From contig NZ_AP024652.1 in NCBI RefSeq assembly GCF_019977315.1, positions 4,402,001 to 4,466,000 of the forward strand: a stretch of 64,000 nt of DNA. The letters run 5' to 3'. A model generated the notes under the pieces. It ran no database searches and was not told the origin of the DNA. It worked only from the letters and a program-made list of their open reading frames with translations. This document shows positions 50,431 to 59,668 of this stretch, in pieces. This DNA is from Arthrobacter sp. StoSoilB22. GTDB taxonomy: Bacteria; Actinomycetota; Actinomycetes; Actinomycetales; Micrococcaceae. Each line of letters starts with the position of its first letter. The first letter of the stretch is position 1. Made by a program: the position numbers and the translations under genes.

Positions 50431-51752
50431 CTGCGCTGATCGTCTGGTTGGGTTTCGGTCTGGTTTTCAGCGTCGTTTTTGTGCGTCGCATGCACATCGT
50501 GCTGGTTGCCGTGATCGTGGCGAGAATCCTGGTTCCGGGGGTGGTTCAAAACGAAGTCATGCCCGGGTTGCACCCTTCGACGTACCTCTTCCTCTGCTTT
50601 ATCCTCGTCCAGTTGGCATTCACCCCAAGCGTCTTTGGGCGGGTGATCCGTTCTGCAGGGGTTTTGCCCCAAGCAACCATCGGTGGCATGGCGGCGGTCA
50701 TGATGACCGACGTCGGAAACCCCGGAAGCGCGGGATTGCTGGATACAGCGATGTTCGTCCTTGGCATCGTGGTGGCACCGTATTACGTCTTCGTGTTTAT
50801 GCGATATTCGATCCGCTCATTGCCAAGGGCAGGCAAGGCCTTTCTTCTGACGTTTGCGCTACTGGCACTGGCGGAAGCCGTGCTCTCGCAGGCCCAAGTG
50901 GCCACAGGCAGGCCCGTGGTGTGGGAAAGCGACTTCTCCAGGATCTGGCTGAGCGGGACGACCTCCGAGCTTGGCGCCGCTATTGGAACCTTTGGCCACG
51001 GCATCCAGGTTGGTGTCCTTTTTGCTGCCACCATGCCGCTCCTTGCCTTGATCAAGTCAATGCTGCTGCGCTTTGCGTTGGCGGCGGTCCTCCTCGTGAC
51101 TGTGCCGCTAGCCTACGGTCGCATGGGCCTCATTCTTACGGTGGCCGGATTCGTCTTCCTGGTGATCATCGGAGGACGAAAAGTCATCCGAAGCATTCTC
51201 TTCGCCGCTGTGGTCCTCATAGCCCTTCTGGTCAGCGTCCAGGGGGTGGCCGGCGAGAAGCTCCTGCGAAAGTTCGAGGACGACAACGGCTCGGCCGCCC
51301 TAAGAGTGGCCGCGTTCGACTGGTTTTGGGACCATACGGCGGACTTTTTTGCTGGCGGTTACCCGGGAGCAAGGGACCTCAAGGGCGTGGGCACCCTGGG
51401 CTCCAGCCTTGAGAACGGCTACTTCATCATGGCTCTCATGTTCGGAACTCTTGCTGCAGTAGCGTTCTTCATTTTCATGATTTGCCTACTTTTTGCTCAG
51501 ATCGACATCAAGGACCGTGGGAGTTGGCCGGGCGCCGCGGCGGCAGCCTTGATCATCGTGGCCATCAACGGCTACAGCTCAATCGGTGGCAACTCGATCG
51601 ACATTCACCTTTTCTGGTTCGTGCTCGCCATGGCGAGCTACCGTTCCACCCGCACCTTGCCGGCAGTGGACGGCATCCATCGGGCTTCATCTCATGAGTT
51701 GCGGCCAACGGGTGGATCATCGGGTTTTCCAGTAACGCGGGTACCCGCTTGA
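50427..51752 (+). CDS. Wzy-like polysaccharide polymerase / O-antigen ligase family membrane protein
   Basis: This 441-residue protein has about ten to twelve membrane spans and a large extracytoplasmic loop (RVAAFDWFWDHTADFFAGGYPGARDL), the design of Wzy polymerases, which join repeat units outside the membrane. Sequence is poorly conserved in this family, so the call rests on topology and position between acetyltransferase and flippase. TTG 50427 overlaps the acetyltransferase stop by 4 bases and has GGAGC 8-9 bases upstream. The flippase ATG overlaps its own stop. Confidence 0.8.
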   Translation: MTALIVWLGFGLVFSVVFVRRMHIVLVAVIVARILVPGVVQNEVMPGLHPSTYLFLCFILVQLAFTPSVFGRVIRSAGVLPQATIGGMAAVMMTDVGNPGSAGLLDTAMFVLGIVVAPYYVFVFMRYSIRSLPRAGKAFLLTFALLALAEAVLSQAQVATGRPVVWESDFSRIWLSGTTSELGAAIGTFGHGIQVGVLFAATMPLLALIKSMLLRFALAAVLLVTVPLAYGRMGLILTVAGFVFLVIIGGRKVIRSILFAAVVLIALLVSVQGVAGEKLLRKFEDDNGSAALRVAAFDWFWDHTADFFAGGYPGARDLKGVGTLGSSLENGYFIMALMFGTLAAVAFFIFMICLLFAQIDIKDRGSWPGAAAAALIIVAINGYSSIGGNSIDIHLFWFVLAMASYRSTRTLPAVDGIHRASSHELRPTGGSSGFPVTRVPA

Positions 51753-53116
51753 TGAGGATTCGAATACGCCCTCTGTCGAGTGTGGATGCTACCCAAACGG
51801 ATAGCCATGGAAGCCGGATATTCCATGCGGTAGCCGGCTCGGCAATTACCCCACTGATGTCACTGGCTACGGCTCCAATTCTGGCCCAATCCCTCGGTGT
51901 TGCCGGCCGGGGAGAGCTAGCTGCCGGAATGGCTCCCATGCTGTTCGCGGTGGCAATCGGCGCACTTGGCATTCCAGAGGCGCTCACTTTCTATGTTGCC
52001 AAGCAGGCGCGGGGCGCCCGAAGGGCAGTTAGACGGGCCTTTTGGATTCTCACACTCTTAGGGCTGGCAGCAGCGGCCCTTGTGGCGCTAAGCGCATCTC
52101 TCCTCTCCGATGGAAACCTGGAGATTGAACAGCTCATCTTCCTTACGGCGATCCTGACCGTTCCCACCTTCTGGGCCTCAATACCGAACAGTGTCCTGGC
52201 CGGGAACCACGCATGGAGGCTATCGGCAAGGATTGATCTGGCCCTGTCGGTCCTCCGGCTTGTTGCGCTGTCCGCCCTGGCAGCAGCACATCTTTTGACC
52301 CCGCAGGCAGCGACGATAGTGATGCTGGGCTTCCCCCTATTGAAGGGCCTGGTGACTCTGCCGTTCCTCATCATGTATCGGCGCGGGTGGAGAAATGCCA
52401 CCGCTGCAAGGGTGCGGCTGTTCAACTATGGAAGTCGTCTGTGGGTGGGCTCCCTGGCAGGTGTGGTTCTTTTGCGCCTCGACCAGCTTCTGATGGTTCC
52501 GTTCGGGAACGCTGCACAGCTCGGACTCTACTCGGTGGCGGTCAGTTTGGGTGAGATCCCCGCCCTGCTCTCCGGAGCGGTGCGAAACGTCGTCTTTTCC
52601 TCCGACGCGGAGGACTCCCACCAGCGCGACGACGGAGAGCGTCTGCAACAGACTTCACGCTTGACGGCGGCAGCCACTGGGTTGGCGGCCGTCGCAATCG
52701 GCCTGGTCCTTCCTTGGGCCATCCCCACGTTTTTCGGTACGGCTTTCAATGACGCCGTACCGGTGTGTTGGGTAATTCTTGCGGCAGTGTCCTTGGGCAC
52801 CACCGGTTCCGTCGCGGGCGCCGGTCTGAGCGCTCGTGGCCGGCCCGGGCTGCGCAGCTTCGGAATGGTCATTGGGGCGCTGCTCAACACCGCCACTCTC
52901 TTGGCGGCAGTACCCGCCCTCGGCGCGATGGGAGCTGCGTTGGCCACTTTGGCCGGCAGTGTCGTCGCCGGCACCATGAACATCGTCTGGCTACGGACGC
53001 ATTTCGGCATGGCAATGCGGGGCTTCTACGGACTCAGGCGGATGGATTTCCAACTGGTCCGCACCACGATCAAACACCTGACAGGAAAGAAGAACGTACA
53101 TGCCGTCTCCTCATAA
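51752..53116 (+). CDS. Wzx-like oligosaccharide flippase
   Basis: This 454-residue protein has about twelve membrane spans and matches polysaccharide-export flippases of the MOP superfamily: FHAVAGSAITPLMSLATAPILAQSLGVAGRGELAAG at the start and FNYGSRLWVGSLAGVVLLRLDQLLMVPFG in the middle. It should carry lipid-linked repeat units across the membrane for the Wzy-like enzyme. The ATG overlaps the wzy stop by one base (TGATG), and the next gene starts 17 bases before its end, so the genes are tightly packed in one operon. Confidence 0.9.
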   Translation: MRIRIRPLSSVDATQTDSHGSRIFHAVAGSAITPLMSLATAPILAQSLGVAGRGELAAGMAPMLFAVAIGALGIPEALTFYVAKQARGARRAVRRAFWILTLLGLAAAALVALSASLLSDGNLEIEQLIFLTAILTVPTFWASIPNSVLAGNHAWRLSARIDLALSVLRLVALSALAAAHLLTPQAATIVMLGFPLLKGLVTLPFLIMYRRGWRNATAARVRLFNYGSRLWVGSLAGVVLLRLDQLLMVPFGNAAQLGLYSVAVSLGEIPALLSGAVRNVVFSSDAEDSHQRDDGERLQQTSRLTAAATGLAAVAIGLVLPWAIPTFFGTAFNDAVPVCWVILAAVSLGTTGSVAGAGLSARGRPGLRSFGMVIGALLNTATLLAAVPALGAMGAALATLAGSVVAGTMNIVWLRTHFGMAMRGFYGLRRMDFQLVRTTIKHLTGKKNVHAVSS

Positions 53117-53999
53117 TCCAGGGCCACAGCTTGCCTTGGACAGTCTCCTGCCGAGAGTTCCCCGGCTTGCGTACAAGGCCGGGCTCATCAGTATGCTCAG
53201 GCTTCGCAACCGTTTCAGCCGGCACAAGATAACGGGTTCAGCGGACGTTGTGGTGAGCATGACCTCCTATGGCCGCCGGTTGGGGATCGTTGCCCATGCC
53301 CTGGAGTCCATCGCAGCGGGTTCAGTACGTCCGGCACGGATGATTCTGTGGGTCGACAAGCCGGATTTCGAGGTAGCCACGTACCCCATGCTCAGGAATC
53401 TTCAGCGCCGCGGGTTGGAAATTCTTCCCTGCGAGGACCTCGGACCTCACAAGAAGTACTTTCCCTATTGTCGTGATTTCACCACTGACCGCATGGACCT
53501 CGTCTTGGCCGACGATGACCTAATGTACCCACGGCGTTGGCTTGAGGGCCTCCTTGGAGCCGCCGGGCATGCCCATGAAATTCCTGCCTATCGTGCGCAC
53601 CGCATGAGGACTGATGCGGCGCGATGCGCCCTGGAGGACTACAACTCATGGGCCCCGGCACCCACCGGGTCAACCAGCCACGCCAATTTCCTGACGGGCG
53701 GGGCCGGCGCGCTCTTGCCTCCCAGGCTTCAGTCAGCCATACGTGAGGCTGGGACTGCTTTCCGGGAAGTGGCTCCGCGTGCCGACGATATCTGGCTCAA
53801 CGCCCTGGCCATCCGCAATGGATATCGACGGCGGGTGGTGGCCGCCGCGGGGCAACACCTCACCATGTATCCTCGTTCGCAAAGAGAGGCCTTGCACAGC
53901 GAGAACGTAGAAGGCGGCCGCAACGACCTGCAAATTGCTGCTGTCTTCAGGCCCCATGACATAGCCACCATCGCCGCCGACATCGTCAACGCGCCATGA
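53100..53999 (+). CDS. Putative glycosyltransferase (GT-A-like)
   Basis: This 299-residue protein shows features of GT-A transferases: VVVSMTSYGRRLGIVAHALESIAAG at the start of the domain, PARMILWVDKPDF, and an acidic DxD-type motif DLVLADDDLMYPRRWLE around residue 140. A family number is not certain. The start overlaps the flippase gene by 17 bases and its stop overlaps the next ATG (ATGA). The tight overlap fits addition of one sugar of the repeat unit. The acceptor and donor are not known. Confidence 0.78.
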   Translation: MPSPHNPGPQLALDSLLPRVPRLAYKAGLISMLRLRNRFSRHKITGSADVVVSMTSYGRRLGIVAHALESIAAGSVRPARMILWVDKPDFEVATYPMLRNLQRRGLEILPCEDLGPHKKYFPYCRDFTTDRMDLVLADDDLMYPRRWLEGLLGAAGHAHEIPAYRAHRMRTDAARCALEDYNSWAPAPTGSTSHANFLTGGAGALLPPRLQSAIREAGTAFREVAPRADDIWLNALAIRNGYRRRVVAAAGQHLTMYPRSQREALHSENVEGGRNDLQIAAVFRPHDIATIAADIVNAP

Positions 54000-55279
54000 G
54001 TGAGTCCACGCAGCACGCTTCCGCCACCGCTGTGGAAACGGTCCTTGTGCACCCCTTCGGTAACGAGAATGTCCGTCAAACCCTGACCGCGCTCAGCGAG
54101 CACCGTCAACTATCTGCCTTCATCACCTCCATCGGCTGGACAGAGTCGGAGGCCTTGTCATGGCTCCGGCCCGCAAAGTCATTGGTTGAACGCCGGCTTT
54201 TTCCCATGATTGGAAGCCAGCAGCTGCACGTCACACCGGCCAGTGAACTTGTTCGCAACCTTCTCCTGCGCGCACAGCCCGCGGCGTTGAGACGGCTTGG
54301 CTCAGGATCAGGTCCGCTCTCCGCGCACTGGGTCGCACGGCAGGTGGAGAACAAGGCGATCAAGGCCCTCAGCCGGCTGAATCAGCCTGCGGCCGTCTAC
54401 GGATACTCGACCTTCGCTTCAAGAGTGTTCGGGGCGGCCAGGGAACGCGGCATGGAAACGATTCTGGAAGTTCCTCACGTTCACTGGGCTACCACCAGAA
54501 GCTGGGCAGGTCAGCTTCAAAGCCGCGCACCGGGATGGGCCGTTACGGCGCGTCAGGACTTATCCAGAAGCAAGGTCCATGCCATGGAAGACCTTGAGCT
54601 AGCGTTGGCAACCCGGCTGATCTCACCGTCGGCACAGGTCACTGAGAGCCTTCGCGCGGCCGGCATTGACAGCCACATCACTGAGATTCCCTATGGCTGT
54701 CCTGATGTCCATCCCGGGCAAAAGCCCTTGAGGTGGGACGGGCGCGGTCCGCTAAAGGTCTTGTTTGTGGGCCGCATCGTAGGCATGAAAGGGATCGCTG
54801 ACGTTGTGTCAGCGGCCAAGGCCCTCTCTTCCGCCGTCCACGTCACGGCCATTGGCCAACTTCCCGGCGAGACTTTTCCAGCCCTTGAAGACATGCTCCG
54901 CACGGTGGATTACCGCGGGACGATGCCAAGGAGCGAAATTCTCCTGGAAATGCGCAAGCACCACGTGCTGTTGCTACCGAGCCTTGTTGAGGGTCGTTCG
55001 CTTGCCGCTTTGGAAGGACTCAGTCAGGGTCTGCCCGCGGTGGTCACGGCCGGCAGCGGTGTTGACGACCTCGTGGCCCTAGGAGCGGGCGCCATAGTGG
55101 ATCGCTTCGCACCTGAACAGATTGCTACTGAACTTCACCGTTTTCTGGACGATCCCGGGCTGGTTGAAGAGCGGAGTGCCAAAGCCCTGGAGATAGCCAG
55201 AGCCTCCGGATGGGGGCCTTTTCGCGACGGGACAGCGCAATTTTTTCAACAGATTGGAAGTGGTGTTCGTGGTCACTAA
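53996..55279 (+). CDS. Glycosyltransferase family 4
   Basis: This 427-residue enzyme is a GT-B transferase. The C-lobe has the GT4 pattern KVLFVGRIVGMKGIADVVSAAKAL, HHVLLLPSLVEGRSLAALEGLSQGLPAVVTAGSGVDDLV, with the E-x7-E motif in EGRSLAALEG. The N-lobe is less conserved (VLVHPFGNENVRQTLTALSEHRQ). The ATG overlaps the preceding stop by 4 bases and the following gene starts inside its last codons. Sugar and linkage cannot be assigned. Confidence 0.88.
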   Translation: MSESTQHASATAVETVLVHPFGNENVRQTLTALSEHRQLSAFITSIGWTESEALSWLRPAKSLVERRLFPMIGSQQLHVTPASELVRNLLLRAQPAALRRLGSGSGPLSAHWVARQVENKAIKALSRLNQPAAVYGYSTFASRVFGAARERGMETILEVPHVHWATTRSWAGQLQSRAPGWAVTARQDLSRSKVHAMEDLELALATRLISPSAQVTESLRAAGIDSHITEIPYGCPDVHPGQKPLRWDGRGPLKVLFVGRIVGMKGIADVVSAAKALSSAVHVTAIGQLPGETFPALEDMLRTVDYRGTMPRSEILLEMRKHHVLLLPSLVEGRSLAALEGLSQGLPAVVTAGSGVDDLVALGAGAIVDRFAPEQIATELHRFLDDPGLVEERSAKALEIARASGWGPFRDGTAQFFQQIGSGVRGH

Positions 55280-56360
55280 GCTCAAGACCGAACGAGCGCT
55301 GAAAATCGCAGTGGTGGCCCACGTGTTCCACCCGAGTGTCGGCGGAGTGGAAATTACTTCCGACATTCTGGCCCGTGGATTCATGCGTCATGGTGCCGAC
55401 GTAACCGTCATCACCAACACACCAGAAGCGCACCCGACGAAGACATTCCCTTACGAAGTCATCCGGAAGCCAAAACCATGGCGACTGTTAGCGCTGGTGA
55501 ACAGGGCCGACGTCGTATTCCATAACAACCCGGCAATATCGCTGTGGTGGCCTCTGGTACTCATCCGCAAGCCCTGGATGGTCACCCTCAGGATGTGGGT
55601 GACCATGCCGGGGCAGGAACTGTCCCGCCTTCAGCGGCTGAAGTATTCAGCTAAGTACAAAATTATTGAGCGGGCCGATGTCCTTGTGGCAAACAGTAAG
55701 GTTTTGGCGGATCACATCAAAGGTGATGTTGAAGTGATCCCTAACAGCTACCGGGATGAGTTCTTCAACGTCCTCGACGGCGAAGTGCGCGCTCCGTTGG
55801 GCATCGTGTATTTAGGCCGGCTCAGTCAAGACAAAGGCGTGGACCTCCTCATCCAGGCCGCAGCTGATCTGGTAGGCGAGAACGACGGCCTCACACTGAC
55901 AATCGTGGGTGATGGTACCGAACGTGAACGACTGGAGACCCTCGCCGAAGAGAGCGGTTTGGGCAAGGCAGTAAAGTTCCTTGGCTCCAAGGGTCCGGAG
56001 GAGGCCAACCGGATTCTGAACCGGAATTCCATCGTGGTTATACCGAGTCGGATGCCCGAGCCTTTCGGAACCGTGGCTCTGGAGGCGGCCGCCGCCGGGT
56101 GCGTGGTGGTTTATGCGGATCATGGCGGACTGCCTGATGCCGCCGGTCAGCAAGCCATAGGCTTCACGCCCTTGGACCCGACGTCGTTAAGCGGTCACCT
56201 GAGGGCACTGCTCAGCAATCCGGAGGACGTTGCCGCGCGGCGGCGAGACGCCATATCCCATGCGGACCGACATCGGGAGAGCGTCATGGTTGACCGGTAC
56301 TTCGCGGCGATCAAGCGAACGTTGTTGGTGTCCGGTCGGGGCAGGAGTCACACCCCATGA
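55269..56360 (+). CDS. Glycosyltransferase family 4
   Basis: This 363-residue enzyme is a GT-B transferase with both lobes complete: KIAVVAHVFHPSVGGVEITSDILARGFMRHGADVTVIT opens the N-lobe, and the C-lobe has GIVYLGRLSQDKGVDLLIQAAADL and PEPFGTVALEAAAAGCVVVYADHGGLPD, with the E-x7-E pair in EPFGTVALEA. GTG 55269 is picked because GGAAG lies 8 bases upstream; TTG 55254 and GTG 55260 and 55263 are possible. It overlaps the previous gene by 11 bases and the next by 4. Confidence 0.88.
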   Translation: MVTKLKTERALKIAVVAHVFHPSVGGVEITSDILARGFMRHGADVTVITNTPEAHPTKTFPYEVIRKPKPWRLLALVNRADVVFHNNPAISLWWPLVLIRKPWMVTLRMWVTMPGQELSRLQRLKYSAKYKIIERADVLVANSKVLADHIKGDVEVIPNSYRDEFFNVLDGEVRAPLGIVYLGRLSQDKGVDLLIQAAADLVGENDGLTLTIVGDGTERERLETLAEESGLGKAVKFLGSKGPEEANRILNRNSIVVIPSRMPEPFGTVALEAAAAGCVVVYADHGGLPDAAGQQAIGFTPLDPTSLSGHLRALLSNPEDVAARRRDAISHADRHRESVMVDRYFAAIKRTLLVSGRGRSHTP

Positions 56361-56935
56361 AAATTGTGCAGGTAGTAACGCTGGTCAGTCCGGACGGAGC
56401 ATACGGCGGGCCCGTTCGGGTGGCTCAAAACCAGTCGGCAGAGCTTTCCAAACGGGGACATCAGGTGCAGATATTCGCTGGTGCACGCGGGCATGTGGAC
56501 CCTTCATACTTTGGTCCAGGCGTAAGGACCCGACTTTTCAAGGCCCTCCAGATTGTCCCCCGCACCGGGTTCGCCGGGCTCTGCGCACCGACAATGCTGC
56601 CGTCCCTATGGTGGGCACTCAAAGGTGCAGATGTTGTCCATCTTCACCTGGCACGTGACTTGGTGATGCTTCCGGCTGCCCTCCTCTGCCTGATCCGGCG
56701 AACACCCTTCGTGGTCCAAACGCACGGCATGATCGACGAATCCGACAAGAAGCTGGCGAAGATCCTGGACCGGCTGCTTACCCTTCGTGTGCTGCGCGCC
56801 AGCCAACGGTGCTTTTGGCTGACACCCGAGGAACAGAAATCCTTGGGAGAACTTCTAGGTGACGGTCACCAAACCCTCGAACGGCTCGTCAACGGAGTGC
56901 CTCAGGCCGACGTCGCGATGAACGGTGGGTCGTAG
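56357..56935 (+). pseudogene. GT4 glycosyltransferase, N-terminal lobe (split gene, part 1)
   Basis: This frame encodes 192 residues that form only the N-lobe of a GT4 transferase: KIVQVVTLVSPDGAYGGPVRVAQNQSAELSKRGHQVQIFAG, then PFVVQTHGMIDESDKK and LERLVNGVPQADVAMNGGS, where it stops. The missing C-lobe is encoded in the next frame, which starts with the GTG overlapping this TAG (TAGTG). Removing the two bases TA would join the halves into one chain of normal GT4 length. So this is most likely a frameshifted gene, though a two-polypeptide enzyme is possible. The ATG overlaps the preceding stop, like the intact genes. Confidence 0.7.
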
Positions 56936-57933
56936 TGAATACAGCGAATAGTTCCTTTCAATTTCTCTACCTGGCCCGGCTGCATAGTCGAAAACGGCCC
57001 ACGGTGCTGGTCGATGCGGCCGCCATGCTGGCCAAGACCATTGACAAGCAAATAGAAGTGGCTTTCGTGGGGCCGGACGAAGGCGAAGAGTCCAAAGTGC
57101 GGCAACAAATTCTGGATACCGGGACCTCAGACTGGATCCGGATTGAAGGGCCGCTGCAGCCCGGCAGCACGCTTGACCGTATGCGGAAAGCATCCGTGTA
57201 TGTGCTGCCCTCCGTCAACGAGCCGTTTCCCATGAGCGTCCTTGAAGCCATGTCCGTGGGTGTCCCCGTCATCGTGACAGACAGCTGCGGGCTCGCCCCG
57301 TTCATTGATGAGTCAGGCGCGGGGATCGTCTCGGACTCAAGCGTCGAGGCACTCTCCGCAGCCATGCGCCGCTTTGTCGAAGAGCCGGGGCTAAGAGCAT
57401 CGGCGGCCACAGCCGCCGTCGGACTGGCCAGGGAACGATTCTCCATGTACGCGGTCACCAGTCAGCTTGAGGACGTTTATCAGAGCCTGGCCAGCTCTAC
57501 CGCAGGTCAGGCGCCTTCGTCCATGCAGCAATTGCTCAATGACCGCGGGGGGCTCTCACCAACTACGGACAAATTGGGGGGTGAATACGGAGAATTATCC
57601 CAGCAGCACCACGGATGCCATGACGTAAATCAGTTCTGGCACAGGGCAGAAGCCGTGGCTGAAGTCCCGGCCTTGGGTGAAGAGCGCGTGGTGGTGCTGA
57701 ATGTGGAACTCGGTTTTCCCCTCGTTCTTCAGGGGTCGGCGGCCGCGATTTGGGAACTCATTGACGGAACACGTACTGAAACCGACATTCTCATGGAGCT
57801 GGCCAGCGCCTACTCGGGAGCAGATGAACCTTCCGTGGCCCAGCAAGTCAGGAACTTCCTGGCCGGGCTGGCTTTCCATGGCCTCGCCGCGAGTTGCGAC
57901 ACCCCCGGTAACGACGGCGGATCACGGTACTGA
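56935..57933 (+). CDS. GT4 C-terminal lobe (split gene, part 2) fused to a PqqD-like domain
   Basis: The first ~205 residues are the C-lobe of a GT4 transferase (FQFLYLARLHSRKRPTVLVDAAAML, and NEPFPMSVLEAMSVGVPVIVTDSCG with the E-x7-E pair). No N-lobe is present; it lies in the preceding frame. After a linker, residues ~228-325 form a PqqD-like winged-helix domain (WHRAEAVAEVPALGEERVVVLNVELGFPLVLQGSAAAIWELIDGTRTETDIL). PqqD-like domains bind leader peptides in peptide-modification systems. A fusion to a glycosyltransferase is odd. A GTG at 57581 in another frame could mark an old start of a separate PqqD gene, but that frame stops after 15 codons. Confidence 0.72.
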   Translation: MNTANSSFQFLYLARLHSRKRPTVLVDAAAMLAKTIDKQIEVAFVGPDEGEESKVRQQILDTGTSDWIRIEGPLQPGSTLDRMRKASVYVLPSVNEPFPMSVLEAMSVGVPVIVTDSCGLAPFIDESGAGIVSDSSVEALSAAMRRFVEEPGLRASAATAAVGLARERFSMYAVTSQLEDVYQSLASSTAGQAPSSMQQLLNDRGGLSPTTDKLGGEYGELSQQHHGCHDVNQFWHRAEAVAEVPALGEERVVVLNVELGFPLVLQGSAAAIWELIDGTRTETDILMELASAYSGADEPSVAQQVRNFLAGLAFHGLAASCDTPGNDGGSRY

Positions 57934-58037
57934 GGCGCGCGGCCTATCAGGTACTCAGTGCTCCACAGCAGTACCGAGACTGACACTACAAGTCTTGGAA
58001 TAGTACGCACCCGGCATGCATGGAGAGGACCACACAA

Positions 58038-59639
58038 TTGCTGCAGGACGATAAACCTCAAGGGATGTCGGGCAATGACCTCCTTTCCGTAGTCCGCTCA
58101 CATTGGCTGGGGATCCTGCTCATCACAGTGTTGATGGTGGGAGGATCCCTGGGGTGGTATGCGCTTCAGCCCAAGATCTACTCAGCGGAGTCAAGCGGAA
58201 TAGTGGTGGCAGCGGGGGCCGAAAACCTTGGCATGTCCCTGGCGGGAGACAGCCTCGCCAAGTCCAAAGCCAAGGGCTATCAGTCGGTGGGCGAGTCCAT
58301 CCTGGTAGCTGAAAGCGTCATCAAGTCATTGGGCTTGAAGGAATCGGCCCCGGACATCACTAGATCGATCAGCGTGAGTGTCCCCCTCGATTCGGTGGAA
58401 ATCCGGATCACTGCACGGTCATCCGACCCCCAGACAGCCCAGAACGTAGCTGATGCGTGGGTGACCGCCTTGGCCGCGCAGGTCTACGACTTGGACAAAG
58501 GAAATGCCAGCCCCGGGACAGAACCCGTCACCAAGATCGTCCCTTTGGCGAAGGCGAGCCTTCCATCGGCCCCCGTGTCACCGCTCTTGACGGCAACGCT
58601 GGGCATTGGACTGGCCGCGGGATTGCTCATTGGTCTTGGCTACGCGCTGGCACGAAACCACCTGGACCGGAGGATTCGCGGAGCCAGCGAGATTGAGCGG
58701 CTATTTGGCCTGGCCGTCGTGGGTACTTTGCCTCTGGACAAACGGCTCAGCGAAAAGTCGAGCGTACTTGAAAATACTGCGGGAACTCATCGGGTTCCCG
58801 GCGGCCATGCCATGGCTGAAGCCTTGAGGGAACTACGCACAAATCTGGACTTCATTGATGTAGACAACCCTCCCCGAATCCTGCTGATTACCAGTTCCTT
58901 GCCCTCCGAAGGCAAGAGCACAGTCACCAGCAACCTGGCGGCGACCATAGCCGCTGCCGGCAGGGACGTCATTGTTGTGGACGCGGATCTTCGCCGTCCC
59001 ACAGTTCATCAGGTTTTTGGTGTCTTGCCGGACGTTGGTGTGACGGACATCCTCTCGGGCCGGGCGGCCATCGATGACGTACTTCAGGAATGGGGTCCGA
59101 ATTCCCACCTCCGGATCCTCACAGCTGGTCGCATCCCCCCGAATCCCTCCGAACTCCTTGGCTCACGGGCCATGGAACATCTGCTCAGGGAACTGTCGCT
59201 GAGAGCTATGGTCCTCATCGATGCGCCGCCGCTGCTCCCCGTCACTGACGCCGCTGTACTTTCCCGAGTCGCAGACGGCACGCTTGTGGTAGCAAGGGCA
59301 CGTAAGACAACCCGTGACACCCTGTACCGCGCCCTCGGCAACCTTACTCGTGTGCGCGGGCGCGTCCTGGGCGTCATTCTTAACTGCGTATCCACCAAGG
59401 GTCCCGGAGATCTCAATTATGGCTACTACGGAGCATACGGAAGCGCCGAAGACTTGCAGGGCCACAATCCACTGACGCCCGAAAACAATCCACCGTCTGC
59501 TCCCGGCAGGGCTCTTGAGGCTCACCCGGTAAATTCTTTGCCTGGAAGCCAGGAGGGACAAACCGCGTCGGATCCCCTCAGCCGATGGCGTGCATCTCAG
59601 GATGGCTCCAGAGGCCGGCGTTCGGCCCCTCCGGGCTAG
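58038..59639 (+). CDS. Chain-length determinant / bacterial tyrosine kinase (Wzc/CpsCD-like)
   Basis: This 533-residue membrane protein controls polysaccharide length and export. Two membrane spans (WLGILLITVLMVGGSLGWYAL and LLTATLGIGLAAGLLIGLGYAL) enclose a Wzz-type outer loop. A cytoplasmic BY-kinase domain follows: Walker A SSLPSEGKST (K293), Walker A' VIVVDADLRRP, Walker B MVLIDAPPLLP. A tyrosine cluster (NYGYYGAYG) near the end should be the autophosphorylation site. The disordered tail after it is long. TTG 58038 is favoured by AGAGGA 8 bases upstream; ATG 58020 is an alternative. No matching low-molecular-weight phosphatase gene is seen in the window. Confidence 0.9.
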   Translation: MLQDDKPQGMSGNDLLSVVRSHWLGILLITVLMVGGSLGWYALQPKIYSAESSGIVVAAGAENLGMSLAGDSLAKSKAKGYQSVGESILVAESVIKSLGLKESAPDITRSISVSVPLDSVEIRITARSSDPQTAQNVADAWVTALAAQVYDLDKGNASPGTEPVTKIVPLAKASLPSAPVSPLLTATLGIGLAAGLLIGLGYALARNHLDRRIRGASEIERLFGLAVVGTLPLDKRLSEKSSVLENTAGTHRVPGGHAMAEALRELRTNLDFIDVDNPPRILLITSSLPSEGKSTVTSNLAATIAAAGRDVIVVDADLRRPTVHQVFGVLPDVGVTDILSGRAAIDDVLQEWGPNSHLRILTAGRIPPNPSELLGSRAMEHLLRELSLRAMVLIDAPPLLPVTDAAVLSRVADGTLVVARARKTTRDTLYRALGNLTRVRGRVLGVILNCVSTKGPGDLNYGYYGAYGSAEDLQGHNPLTPENNPPSAPGRALEAHPVNSLPGSQEGQTASDPLSRWRASQDGSRGRRSAPPG

Positions 59640-59668
59640 ATGTACTGCCTCGAGGGGTCGGTTGAACC

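Noticed and set aside
57581..57628. GTG-started mini-ORF as a separate PqqD start
   Set aside because: It is in another frame than the PqqD domain and stops after 15 codons; the GGGGGG before it is too close to be a good ribosome-binding site.
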